Assembly (NCBI GenBank): GCA_022885665.1
Contig: JAGQDJ010000049.1
Coordinates: 62,502-126,501, forward strand
Length of the DNA stretch: 64,000 nt
From: Triops longicaudatus
Lineage: Eukaryota; Arthropoda; Branchiopoda; Notostraca; Triopsidae
Direction: 5' to 3'
A program made the translations under genes and the position numbers. Numbering within the stretch: the stretch's first letter is position 1; every line of letters begins with the position of its first letter. Positions 48,201-59,500 of this stretch are shown in pieces. The notes below the pieces were generated by a model, which was not told the origin of the DNA, did not search any database, and saw only the letters and a list, made by a program, of their open reading frames with translations.

Positions 48201-48429
48201 CACTTTGAAAAGCGGTTTAATTGTTTGCTGTCTGAAGCACACAAGCTTCTGAGCAAATAAAGAGAACGATATGGAAGGAAAATGTATTTCGAAGATGTAT
48301 AGCATTGGAACTAATTTTCAGAGGATTAAGCGGACTGACCACAGAAATATATGCTCCCAGAACAGGAATTGGAGAAATTTGCTACAATGTTTGGATTCTA
48401 ATTTAAGACTGAAAATTAAAGAATTTGCA

Positions 48430-48498
48430 TTCGATGATGAGAAAACTGCACTTAAGAAACCCTTAAATTCAAAGTGGCTTGGGCCATTCCAAATTTAA
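48430..48498 (+). pseudogene. Possible retroelement polyprotein scrap
   Basis: The end of a short frame reads ALKKPLNSKWLGPFQI, resembling the KWLGPF motif seen near the integrase C-terminus of LTR (Gypsy/Pao-type) elements. No LTRs, protease, RT or integrase core are visible near it. Very short and weak. Confidence 0.2.
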
Positions 48499-51400
48499 AC
48501 ATTTAAATGAAATTGGACTTCACGTGTGGTTAGAAGTTTAATATGAATTCCATACAATAGAAAAATAATTTTAAATGCAAGAAGCTGCGGTATGCTTCTC
48601 TCCTATTTTTTTTTTTACTGGCTTTTCACTGATGAAAAATTTTTGACCTCTATTACCATCTTATGGAGACATTGGAACAAATTCTTTGGTGAATAGCAAC
48701 AAAGTTTGGATTTTATAACATAACTCTATTTACATGATGATATTCATAATTTCTTACTTTATTTCACCAAATCATTTATCAGGGTACAATTCTGCCTACT
48801 GTACCATGCCACCACAAATGAAAAGCGATTAGGAAAACTTAAATAATTTTTGTAGTGTACTTCCAATAAAAAAATTTTCTTTCAATCAATTTACACTGAG
48901 TCTGAGATCGTCTGATGTATCTACGAAATGAAATTACCAAAGGAGCATGTGAAGAAATGTTCACTTACATTGGATAACGTTTGCTCCGAAAAGGGTAAAG
49001 GAAATATCAACAGGGTACTAAACACGGGAATTGTTTTATTATTAAATATGTGAAATCGCGCGACTAACAAGCCATCTAAGAACTTTTAAAGTCCATTCTT
49101 CGGACATCAGATTCAGTAAACAAGGTCTAAAAGCAATTCTAATATGTCCGCTTTAAGGGGTGGAACTAGACATAGCGCTTTTGATTAGAAGTATAATTAA
49201 ATTTCAAATGAACTGACCTTCTTACGAATTTTCACTTCGGGAGATAACACGTGTTCTATAGTTTGTTAGCTATTAAGACTTGAATGGGTTTATTGATACT
49301 TCCAAGCAAATCATGTTATTCATTCTATCCATGCTTGTCATTCCATCCGCGATTATGGGCACACCCAGAGACCACAAGCATGTTCATCATACACCGAATA
49401 CGACGAAATTCTACAACCAACACAAAACCTGTTAAACTTTACTGGATTTAAAATTAAAATGCACTGAAGTAATAAAAAAGGTTGCCACCGCGCTCGTTTC
49501 ATTACAAATCAAGAGTGCATGGGTTTACCAGATACTAGATTTCAAACATTACTTGAACTTTTGGAAGACAGTCCAGGTAGGAGAGAGATAAAACGTTAAT
49601 TTGCAAGCACTTTGTAACAATAAAAGGACGCTACAACTGTACGAGTATCAAAACAGAGCGGAAAGCAATAACTAGACGACCAGGACTGCAGTTCGCAGTT
49701 CATTTTTTTGCGAAAAATTGGGCTACACAAACTTATCGGGTTGCCTTGTGGCGTTTCGAGTCACTCGGGTTAAACTGAGGTTGTTGTTGTTGTTGTTTTT
49801 TCAACGTGGAAAACTGTCCTCTAAAGTCTAAGTGCGAGTGTCGTGCATTTTGTCAGTCAGCAAAATAGTCTAGGATTATTTCAGCGTCATTGTACCTTTT
49901 GTCTGAAATTTGAATTTTCGCTGGGGAATGATATAAGGCACTTCTGCTATTATCGAGTATTGGTTATACAAAGAAAGCTTACAACGATAATGCCGGTATT
50001 ACGCTCTCGGTTTGCGATAAAATTTTTGCTATCTACTGGTTATCTGCCAATGGTCCGCTTCGCCTATCTTTGCGAAGTGAGGTTTACTCATGGAATCGCT
50101 CATCTTGCATATCCAATGGAATCGTATGGCCTCGTTTTGCGGACAAATTGCTCTATCATTCGAGGCAACAAGAGTTTTCTATAAAAAAGCAGAACGTCAA
50201 TTAGTATTTTTTTTCTTTTATTTGGGTATTATGAAATTATCTCGTATTTATCTTGAAATATGGCTATTACATAGGCTACAGCGGACGAAATTATAATTGT
50301 TTCTCTTTTATTATCCACGAGCACACCGTTATTCTTTCTTTGAAGATTAATGTAAGCTTTGTCCATGTCGTTGATTATTTATAGCTTTCAATTTGTCCTA
50401 CATTGTCTAATTGTCTAGGGTTAATTACAGCTTTCTTGCATATTGCTAATGCTGGCAAGGGATCCGATTTCGTCAGCTATATTCGATTTGCCAATCACCC
50501 TCCGATTCCGATTGTTTAACGGAAAAGAAGTTTCACTGTAAATCAAATAGGAGCATTAAATCCTGGGAATACCAGCAGCATTATTTGCGCACTTCCTAGA
50601 ATTTTAAAGTATCTATGTATGCTATGATATTATGATATTTTAAAGTATCTGCTATAATAAATTACCCAAATGTTATCCTGATAAATATAAGGGAAACTCG
50701 GACCAACTTTTTTGCTCCTCACGCAAGAAAATATTGCTAATCATGAAAACAAGTTTATTTCTCTTCAACATTAATATTCGCAATGCAATGATCCTTAAGT
50801 AGAGAATGGCAAAAAGATGAAATGCTGTTCGAGTTTTCATGTGATGAATACGCGCCACTGAATCTGCATGTGACCTTTTCTTAAAAAAGATGTTGTAATG
50901 CCCAACATTAGCAAATAAAGAACTTCTTAAAATGCATCTACGACGTTAGATACAGGAGCAAAGTGGTTCCGAAATGCTCAACAAACTTGTAAATTACTTC
51001 ATGTTTTTCACAAGACAAAACATAATTAGCATTCACTGTCAAATCTTGACCACAAGTTGTAAATAAATATTCTAAATGTAGCTTTCATTTCTCCGTCAAC
51101 AGCATCCAGCATCCGTGTCTCGGGTACAAAAGTATAATGCTATGGCAATATTTGGAAGAATTTTCAAGGTCGCTTATTCTCCTTAACCTTTTCCAACAAC
51201 TCCCAGGAGAACGTTTTGGCATACATTACATGGGATTCCGTTGCTTAGTTAGCATAAATTGCAATAGATAACGACGGTTACGAAAAGGAAGAGCTTATAA
51301 TTACACAGCACGAACAATACTTAAGCAGGACCTGCTATGTAGGGACGGGCCCCCTCCTTGCCCCCTCAAAATTGAACGTGAGTCTATTTCGAAAGTTTTG

Positions 51401-51743
51401 TAGGAGGCTCCGAAAGAGGTGTACTGGTTTTAGTTCTGCTTCACAGTTGTCAGCCCTTAGCAATATATTCCGGGAATCATACCAAATCCTGTCGACACAG
51501 GTACTCGTAGCTTCAGTAGAAGCACACCTGTGTGTCACGTACTACGTCCCTTACGGACCTCGATTGCTCGTTGTGAAAGCCATTTCTCGGTAGAAAGACC
51601 AGCAAGACGCGCGGAGTCGAACGTGCACACGAGGAATCCGTTGCTTATCTTCCATTTCATTGAATTGTGAAACATAAACATCTCAACAATTTACGCGTGA
51701 GATTACCCTCTCAAGCAGGCCGTTTCTGAAACACGTACTCGCG

Positions 51744-54104
51744 ATGGAAACGCCTTCATCCATCCCACCAACCGCTAATGCGGACAACACTTCATCATCA
51801 TCCTCGGTAAGCGCAGGGTGTCGGATTTTGATAGAGTTCCCAATCATATGGCAAATTATGTCCTTGATACGCAATTCAGAAATTAAAAGATGCAACTATG
51901 GTCAACGGTTGTTATATGGATCCCTGGTGCGACCCCCAAAATCCACGCCTCATCCAGTTTCAAGACATCAGTGCGGCCGCTTTCAAAATTAAATCCGGGA
52001 TTATGAACACCCCTTGCACCCGCTCGCATCTTTCTGCCTTGACCGGGATGGACGTCTTCTTCAAAAAGGATTTCCTGCAGTACACTGGGAGCTTCAAAGA
52101 ACGCGGAGCGCGCTATACTTTGCTCATGTTAAAGCCGGAAGAAGCCCAAAAAGGCGTGATTGCCGCGTCGGCAGGAAACCACGCCTTAGCCCTGGCCTAC
52201 CATGGCCAAGATCTCGGAATTCCTGTCACGGTCGTGATGCCAATCGTGGCTCCTATCATGAAGGTACTCATATCGCGACTTTTCTCAGCTGCTACATCTA
52301 AGCAACCTCTTTTTACGCGGTACTACCTTGCTAATTTTCCATATGGGTTTCACATTTCGCGGAGCGGATAGAAGCTAATACAGTAAAACCTCGCTATAAC
52401 GTACGCAGCTTATAACGAAAATCGGCCATTTTGTCCAAGCCCACATATTCCGGTGCATTTACACCAATACTGGCTATTACATGCAATCGGCTATAACGGA
52501 CACATTTTCCCTCCCTTGTGTGTACGCTACAGCGAGATTTTAGTGTTTTACATCCACTGAGAATCATATTACTCTTTCATAAGATATATCAACTCCTCGG
52601 TACCCAAGCGCCCGTCATGAAGGCTCATATTGCATACTACAGGATAAATATGTTAAATTTTTACACCTTTAGCTTCAAGCGTGTAGTCATTTCGGAGCCC
52701 GAGTTATAATTCATGGCCGCGACATAGGCGAATGTAAAGATCATGCCATGAAAATTGTTCAAGAAGAATCGTTAACCTACATCAATGGGTAAGTTCCCTA
52801 GCCTATAATGTACTAACGTGTCAATGAAAACAATCTAGATTTACTCTTTGCCGGCTTATTGAAGTTGCATCCTTCGCTACTAAATAGTTTCGAACTTTTC
52901 CATTTTCATATTCAAAAAAATTTAAACGGTGAGCTTTTATAACAATCGGGCAAACTGCATTCTTTCCGCAGTGTGCTGAACAGGAAACAATTATTAAACT
53001 AAACGTTATTAGACTACTCGCTTGCTATTCTATCAAACAACGAATGTGCTTCTCTGCCAAAATACAGATTGCTCCTTCTTTTAGGTACGATCATCCTCAT
53101 ATTATCGCCGGTCAAGGTACAATGGGTTTAGAAATTGTGGAACAAGTTCCCAGAATCGACGCTGTGATTGTACCAGTTGGAGGCGCCGGTTTGATCGCAG
53201 GAGTCGCGCTAGCAGTCAAGAGCTTGTACCCCAACGTCGCTATTATCGGTGTATGTCACACTTCTTATTTAATATATTCTGAAGCTTAATATTCTTCTGA
53301 AATCAGTTAGAAACGAATTTAAATGTCAATTTATTAAAAACGACAGGCCGAATCCGAGCGCTGTGCGTCCTTTCAAGCCGCTTTAAGAGCAGGTGAACCG
53401 GTATATACCAAAGCTGGTTCTACATTGGCGGACGGTTTAGCGGTCCCGCGTGTTGGCATAAACGCGTTTCACATAGCTAAAGGGCTCGTTGACAAAACTG
53501 TGCAAGTTCCTGAGGAATACATCGCCATGGCAATCTTACGGTTAGTGGAGTCAGAGAAAGCAGTTGTAGAGGGCGCTGGCGCTGTGGGTTTAGCTGCGAT
53601 TTTGGCGGGTCTCCTACCTGAGCTTAAAGGCAAACGGTAACTATTAGCTATAGAAGAGTCATACCTAACGGAATGTAACTTAAATAAAATTGGTTATTAA
53701 TGTCTAGCGTTGTTCTACCACTTTGCGGAGGCAATATTGACACTACGGTCTTTGGTCGTTGTTTGGAGCGCGGTTTGGCTGTCGACGGACGCTTGGTCAA
53801 GTTCAGCGTCACTGTTTCGGACAGGCCCGGTGGTATTGCCGAGCTTTGCCGGTTGTGTGCCACACTCGGCGTGTCAATTAAAGATATTTTGCACGAAAGA
53901 GCTTGGCTTAAATCAGACATCTTCAGTGTCGATGTGCGCGTCATGTGCGAAACTCGAGACGCTGGCCATGCAGCGGAATTAGAATGCGCTTTACGGGAAC
54001 ACTACGCTTCCGTCCAGTTTGGCCACGCTTGTGAATACCACGAGTATGAAAGAAACGATTCGTTAATGAGAGTGGTCGCCTTGGACAAAGATAGCTCAGC
54101 TTAA
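51744..54104 (+). CDS. L-threonine ammonia-lyase (threonine/serine dehydratase, PLP fold II, with ACT domain)
   Basis: Deaminates threonine to 2-oxobutyrate (and often serine to pyruvate) with PLP. Exons: 51744-51806, 51880-52263, 52673-52788, 53085-53250, 53347-53636, 53708-54104; phases agree, 1416 nt, 471 residues. PLP lysine motif TGSFKERGARYTLL; phosphate and substrate loops SAGNHALALAYHGQ and VPVGGAGLIAG; GQGTMGLEIVEQ and EGAGAVGLAAILAG are also typical. The last exon encodes an ACT domain (KFSVTVSDRPGGIAELCRL ... SIKDILHERAW), as in short bacterial and arthropod threonine dehydratases; serine racemases lack it, so the lyase call is favoured. ACT suggests allosteric control by an amino acid, ligand not predictable. 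The 21-residue first exon is Ser-rich. Intron 2 carries a MITE. Confidence 0.94.
52381..52545. mobile_element. Pogo/Tigger-like MITE in intron 2 of the lyase gene (165 bp)
   Basis: Left end CAGTAAAACCTCGCTATAAC and the reverse complement of the right end CACTAAAATCTCGCTGTAGC are inverted repeats (about 22 of 29 bases when extended). A TA target dinucleotide precedes the left end (52379-52380). The subterminal CTATAACGGACA-type motifs (52491-52502) also fit pogo-group elements. No coding capacity; spliced out with the intron. Confidence 0.72.
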
Positions 54105-54154
54105 AATGTCTAATATACGAGAGAAATTGTTAAGTTTTGAGAAATTTTGCATGG

Positions 54155-54160
54155 TTTTAT
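54155..54160 (-). promoter_or_regulatory. Poly(A) signal of ATG4
   Basis: Forward TTTATT, AATAAA on the minus strand, about 53 nt after the ATG4 stop codon and about 50 bp from the stop of the convergent lyase gene. Confidence 0.6.
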
Positions 54161-54212
54161 TCTCACTATATATCACACTGGAATTTTGCGAATAGAAATA
54201 TATTAGAGCGGA

Positions 54213-55837
54213 TCACAGGAACTCGAAATCTTCTGTCAATGCACAGTCGTCTTCAGGTAAAGAAGGCGGAGGAGTAGCTACCCATTCCCAATCAGTCGAA
54301 TCTTGTTCGGGCCGTGTTCCAGAAGCGAATGCGAACATTGGATAAGGATGAGCCGGAATTAAACACTATAAACAGAAAATATGTTACAAGAATAATTAAC
54401 GCAAGAAATATTAATATAAAAAAACAGTGAAAATTTAAATCTGTCACGTCGCAAATATATTCTCCGTCGAAAATAACAATGCTTAAGTTTGTACATAAAA
54501 CTCACAATAAATGGAAAAAACAGCATAAAATCAAATGGAAAAGATACACATAGTATAAAGTAATTACGTGATGTATATGCTCGCGAAATGCTTGCCAGCG
54601 TTCACTGTCCTTTATGTAAAATCCCACACAACACGAAGGATCCATTCTTATTGCACTTAATTTACGCGGCCGCCGACAATGGAAACTGGATACATCAAAA
54701 TCAGGCGGTTCGACGTCAACAAACTCGTGACAATGATGAGGATCCAAATGTAGTAGCTGATCTTCTATTGAAAATAAAAAATACGGAAACATACTGTTAA
54801 AATATAAAATGTTTCCGGTTTTTTCGTCACCACGAATACCAACATTCCTGCATGCCATATACCTAGTCACGTATCCTATTTAATTACACATTAGAAAGAG
54901 ACATTCGAAGTTCAACCAATGTTATAAGTACAGTATTAATGCAGATTATCTCATAAAGCTCGAAGTCCCTTCTAGAAGTTACCACCTTTGTTGTACGTTC
55001 CATCGTAAACAAGTCGTAAAACACGTTTGCACAAATTCCATAATTAGCTCAACCTGTGAATTGTTCACATGACTTTGCTTCATAATACGACTAAAGACTG
55101 TTATATAAATAAATATGACAACAAATAGCAGTGCAAAGCGCTAATACCTACGCTAGTTTAAAACTAGAATAAAATGCGACGATTCATATTTTTAGAAGAT
55201 GGCTAATACTTTACCTTGACACCCAATAAAAATGAGAGAGTGTTTAGGTCGTCCACCAATGATGCCCAAGCACTCTTCTAAAGAAAACAAAGCTTGGATG
55301 CAAGGTATGTAAAGTGGGTTAAGCTTCTCGGCTCCCAACCGCATAGGTATGAGAAGAATGACACTGCACCCTTTTGCGTTCAATACAGCATCAATATCTC
55401 CTATGTAAACGGTACAATCCTGTGCCACGTAAATGTCCAAGTTTTGGAGCTGTGGATGAGTTTTCCACGCTGCTTGCAGCGCACTTCTGTATCCAACAAC
55501 GATAATAAGTATTTAAGTGAAACAGAAACAGAGCAGCGAAACGTTCTTTTGGATTTTCTTCTTCCTTATTTACTTGAGAAGATACGTAACTGATGCAGGA
55601 CCGTACCAATCGCCGGCTTTCTTCCCAGTTTCTTCTCCTAGCAAAACGATGCGATGCAGAGAAAACGGAGAGCTCGGAGACATGGAATCCCCAAATAGCC
55701 GGATAATAGAGCGATGCATTGATTCATCATGTGTCACTTTGGGATTGCTTACCAGCTTTTTGGGCCCCCATCGCCAATCTGTAAAAATTCCACAAAATCA
55801 GAAAAAAATCTAAACACATTTTGTCCTCTCGCTCTAA

Positions 55838-55900
<63 letters not shown>

Positions 55901-56522
55901 TCGCAGGCACGCGTTCGGAAAATAACGAAGTTTTAGAATGCCAGCAACATACATAGAAGAGAAACAGAAAGAAAAATAAGAAAGTTTAGGAAATGTAGAC
56001 TAAAACGGAGTAAAGGAAAGTGGACTGAACATAACCTCGTCCGAGGAAATGGAGGACGAAAGCTTGAGCTAGCAGCATTTGACCAGAACGAAGCATACAA
56101 CCCCAGCCACAATCGGTGGAATATGTCGAGCCAGGCGATCCTAATACAGGAAATGATCTGCGGTAGGTAAGCCAGATACGGGAACAGAAATCTTGTTGAA
56201 AAGCATCAATGCCATCGTCAGGGTAGGCAAACGGGGGGATTTTCTGAAGCTGGGGAGCATCAAGACTCGGATTCGACGTGGAAGTAGACGCAGGTCTTTT
56301 GTGGTAAATGCGACCCAGTAACCATACTGGACAGTCTTTGACAATATTAGCCTTCAGGTTGGACGAGACTGAGTACTTCACATTATTCCACATGCAAAGA
56401 AACTTGCTTTTCACTTCGAAAATGTCGTTATTGCTGGTTTGGGAAGCATTAGGTTTTGGGTTGTCCTTGGTTTCCGTCTGCCCATTGCCGCCGCGGAAAA
56501 TCGTAGGCCCATTCTGATCCAT
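54213..56522 (-). CDS. ATG4: Cysteine protease ATG4 (ATG4C/D-like)
   Basis: Cleaves Atg8/LC3 precursors and delipidates them in autophagy. Exons: 56036-56522, 55574-55778, 55215-55486, 54568-54764, 54213-54365; 1314 nt, 437 residues, phases consistent. N-terminal VKSKFLCMWNNVKYS and CPVWLLGRIYH resemble the ATG4C/D group. Catalytic Cys in STDCGWGCMLRSGQM; DWRWGP; SGKKAGDWYGP-type motif (here GKKAGDWYGPASV); the catalytic Asp and His are in LDPHHCHEF; MDPSCCVGFY follows. The protein ends EDFEFL, a C-terminal LC3-interacting motif (F-x-x-L) as in other ATG4s. Intron 1 contains a 58-A run. Start 56522 gives MDQNGPTIF. The assignment to the C/D group rather than A/B is less certain than ATG4 itself. 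Confidence 0.95.
55841..55898. repeat. (A)58 homopolymer in ATG4 intron 1
   Basis: 58 consecutive A on the plus strand (poly-T on the gene strand), about 60 bp before the exon-2 acceptor. Length is prone to assembly error. Confidence 0.95.
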
Positions 56523-59500
56523 CGTACAAACAGTGTAAATATTTTTACATAAAATTTATAGATAAGAAGAGTCACTTCACGTCACCAAATCGTAACCCAT
56601 CGTTGTCGTGTATGCTGTGAAATGTTAAATGTTTACTACTTCGCGATCTTGCTACGACTCACAATGTTCAGTAAAGCTACTCGATCTTAGATGGCGTATG
56701 TGTCTCAGCGGGTAACAAAAACTTGAATTAAATGCCTTTGCATTAATTTGAAAGGAAGTCGAATGGAGCCTTTCTTGAAGGCATCTGAAGAATAATAAAG
56801 GAAAGCTGCTTTCAAAAAGTCTTTTCTTGCCTAGTAAAATACTAATTCTCACTATAATCCGGGCGCTTCTCACGTCGCATCGATTTTAGTTCCTCGCCTT
56901 TTCCTATGCGAAGCGAAATCCACTTCGATGTTGCCCGGGAAATAGTCGGCCCATCACTGAACAAAACATTGAACACATTCAGAAGAGAAGTCTCAGTGAA
57001 ACAGTAGACAGCAGTTTAGGATTCCTACCTACACCTCCTGCTCTATTTCACTCCCGGTGTAGGCTGTCAGCTAATTCTCGCAGAGACTGAACAGTTCGGA
57101 ATTAATAACATTGGCACAAATTTCAAGCTAGTGAACTACGAGTAAAGTATCAATTATCCGCCCTGTAAATATCAGAGGTAAAATAAACTAGGACAAACTA
57201 CATAGGTACAAATTTCAAATTGAAAACCTAAACGTTACACGAGAGAATAGATAAATCCTGAATTTGCGTGTTTTTTAAGAGAAGAATCATAGTGTGTTCG
57301 TTGTCACACAATAAATATCCAGGTATTGCGTAAAAATAGCGTTTGTTTACCGTACAAGGCGTAGAATAACCAACTCAGAAAACACAGTCGCCGAGCTTAG
57401 AGGAATAACCTGTGAAGATGCCAATGCGGTATGTCCCTAAACAAAGCTAGGAAATCGTTTTTCAGCTTTTATACCACAGCCAATATTTCCCTTCTTTTTT
57501 GTCTACTTCATAGGTTTCCATGCGACACTAGTGAGATAATTAAAAAAAATAAACAACCAGTATTGGAAACCAATGAGACGACAAATCTAAAGCGGAGTTT
57601 TGAAGGCCGGCGTCTGTAAGCGAAACCTTTTGTATCCAGTCAGATTCGACGTTTGAATTACATAGTGAAATTCGACCTTTTTCCTCTGTTATGGCTTATG
57701 ACTGCCCCGAGGATAGCGAGTGGAGAGAGAATGGTAGCGCATCGCGATCAGGGAGAAAGTGACTTGCGAAGAAAACCGCACGAAAACTCTACTTGAAAAC
57801 TGGACACTCATTAAAAGTTAAAAAGCTTGTGAACAAACAAGACTTAAGCAGTAGTTGAAACCATATGAAGTGCAACCATTTGCAAATATAAAAATAAATT
57901 TATATTTTAAGGCGTCAATACCTCTTTCTGTCGATCCCTTTTCATTGATGTTTTTTTACCATTATAGCCGAAGTAATTTTTTTCCAATTAAACGGTAAAG
58001 TCCAACTGATCCACGTTAACGATTCCAGGAAGAAATTTTTCAACCAAATGTGATCTCTGCATTTTGTCGATCATTTTCGTGTTCATATGTAAATCTGTAC
58101 TCGTTGCAGGGTAACTTTGAACATCAATTTTGAAAATACAACACTCATGGAATTTTACAGTGAAATCGAAAGAGAAAGGTTTGTGTCATTCTGCAAAACA
58201 GTGTAATCTACAGAACCAAAGTTTTTGTTTTGCTTTCTACTTAAAAAGTAGCCGAATATACAAGAAAAACGAAAATAAGAGGACTTTTTTCTTTCGAAAT
58301 TACCCCGTTTGACGCCAATAATGGAGAAAGGATTCCTTACTGCTGCGAAACAGATAAACTAAGGCTCGGTTCAAAGTATCGTTAAAATAGTGGTTAAGCG
58401 CATAAGTAAATTATGTAAGAAATTTTAATTAACGCGAAAGATTTTATCGAGGGAAACGGTAAAAACAAATGTCGTTGTTATACCCATCGCGTGGTTGCGA
58501 AATAAAACAACGGGTACTCGTGTCATCACAATATGAAGCTTTACCAAGCTTATTTGTATTCGAGGAATTTAGAAGTTTTAGTATACTTTGAATAGTTGTT
58601 ATCTTATTTTTGACATTTTTAGTCCTTCTCTACAGATAAGCTAAGAGAAATCAGTCACGAGACTTAATTACACCATTGTAAGTTCCTGAATGGTGAATCT
58701 TTGCTCATGATATGTCAACAGAAAACCCTACCTACGCGCATTTGTACTCATATCGTTTCTGTAGCACTGAGTGCATTTCACGTATACTTCTTTATAAGAA
58801 AACAGTGATCGAATTTTTGTTATTATTGACTTACTATGTTGATCACGCTTTATAATTTAGAACTGGTTGAATAATATATATTACGCAAGATAAAAATTAT
58901 TAATGCTTCATATTATACGAGCAGCCTGTTATGAATATTTTTTTTGTATATACATGGCAAAATAAAGCTTGATAAAATAGTTTGATATTAAAATATTTTA
59001 CTAGTATTTGCTTGCGCATTATTGGCAATTGGAAGGTTTTTTCTCCATTTCTGTTAAAGCAATCTTAATTATAATTTTCATGGAACTTATACGTAAATGA
59101 ACACTGCAAGAAAAGTTCGCCAAACAGAATTGTTGTATTTTGTTTTCTCACACAACTTTTGTTCTCTGTGGTTCGTCAGAAGTACTTCGTATTCATAACT
59201 ACAACTTAAATTCCTAGAGCCCCAAGAGCGACAGTTAACTTGTGTATCCACTTTACTATTCACATAATCTAGAATACCTGGTGTTGATTTACTCCAATGA
59301 AGTCTTCTCCAATGGCAGCGTAACATTAGATCCTACATTGTTGGCTTACACAGTTCGGCTAATGCAGGTTTACCGTTGAAGTGGCATATGTAATAGAGAA
59401 CACACCGAGCTATGGGAAATGATTAGTTTTCATAGCATGCAATTAGTTAGCACACGCTGTCCTGGACTTTATTGCTTTCTAAACTAGCAAACTTAAACGC

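Larger units (their letters stand above)
44866..51743. other. Region without a supported gene
   Basis: Possible promoter/5'UTR of the distal exon (44866-45450, GC-richer), a hairpin at 45207-45227, a possible retroelement scrap at 48430-48498, a (TTG)n run near 49781-49797, and AT-rich filler. The last few hundred bases should hold the promoter of the lyase gene. Confidence 0.45.

Noticed and set aside
47973..48260. 95-codon plus-strand ORF before the retroelement-like scrap
   Set aside because: No domain recognised, and no continuous retroelement structure links it to 48430-48498.
55727..55956. Poly-Lys / poly-Phe ORFs over the A58 run
   Set aside because: Artefact of the homopolymer inside ATG4 intron 1.
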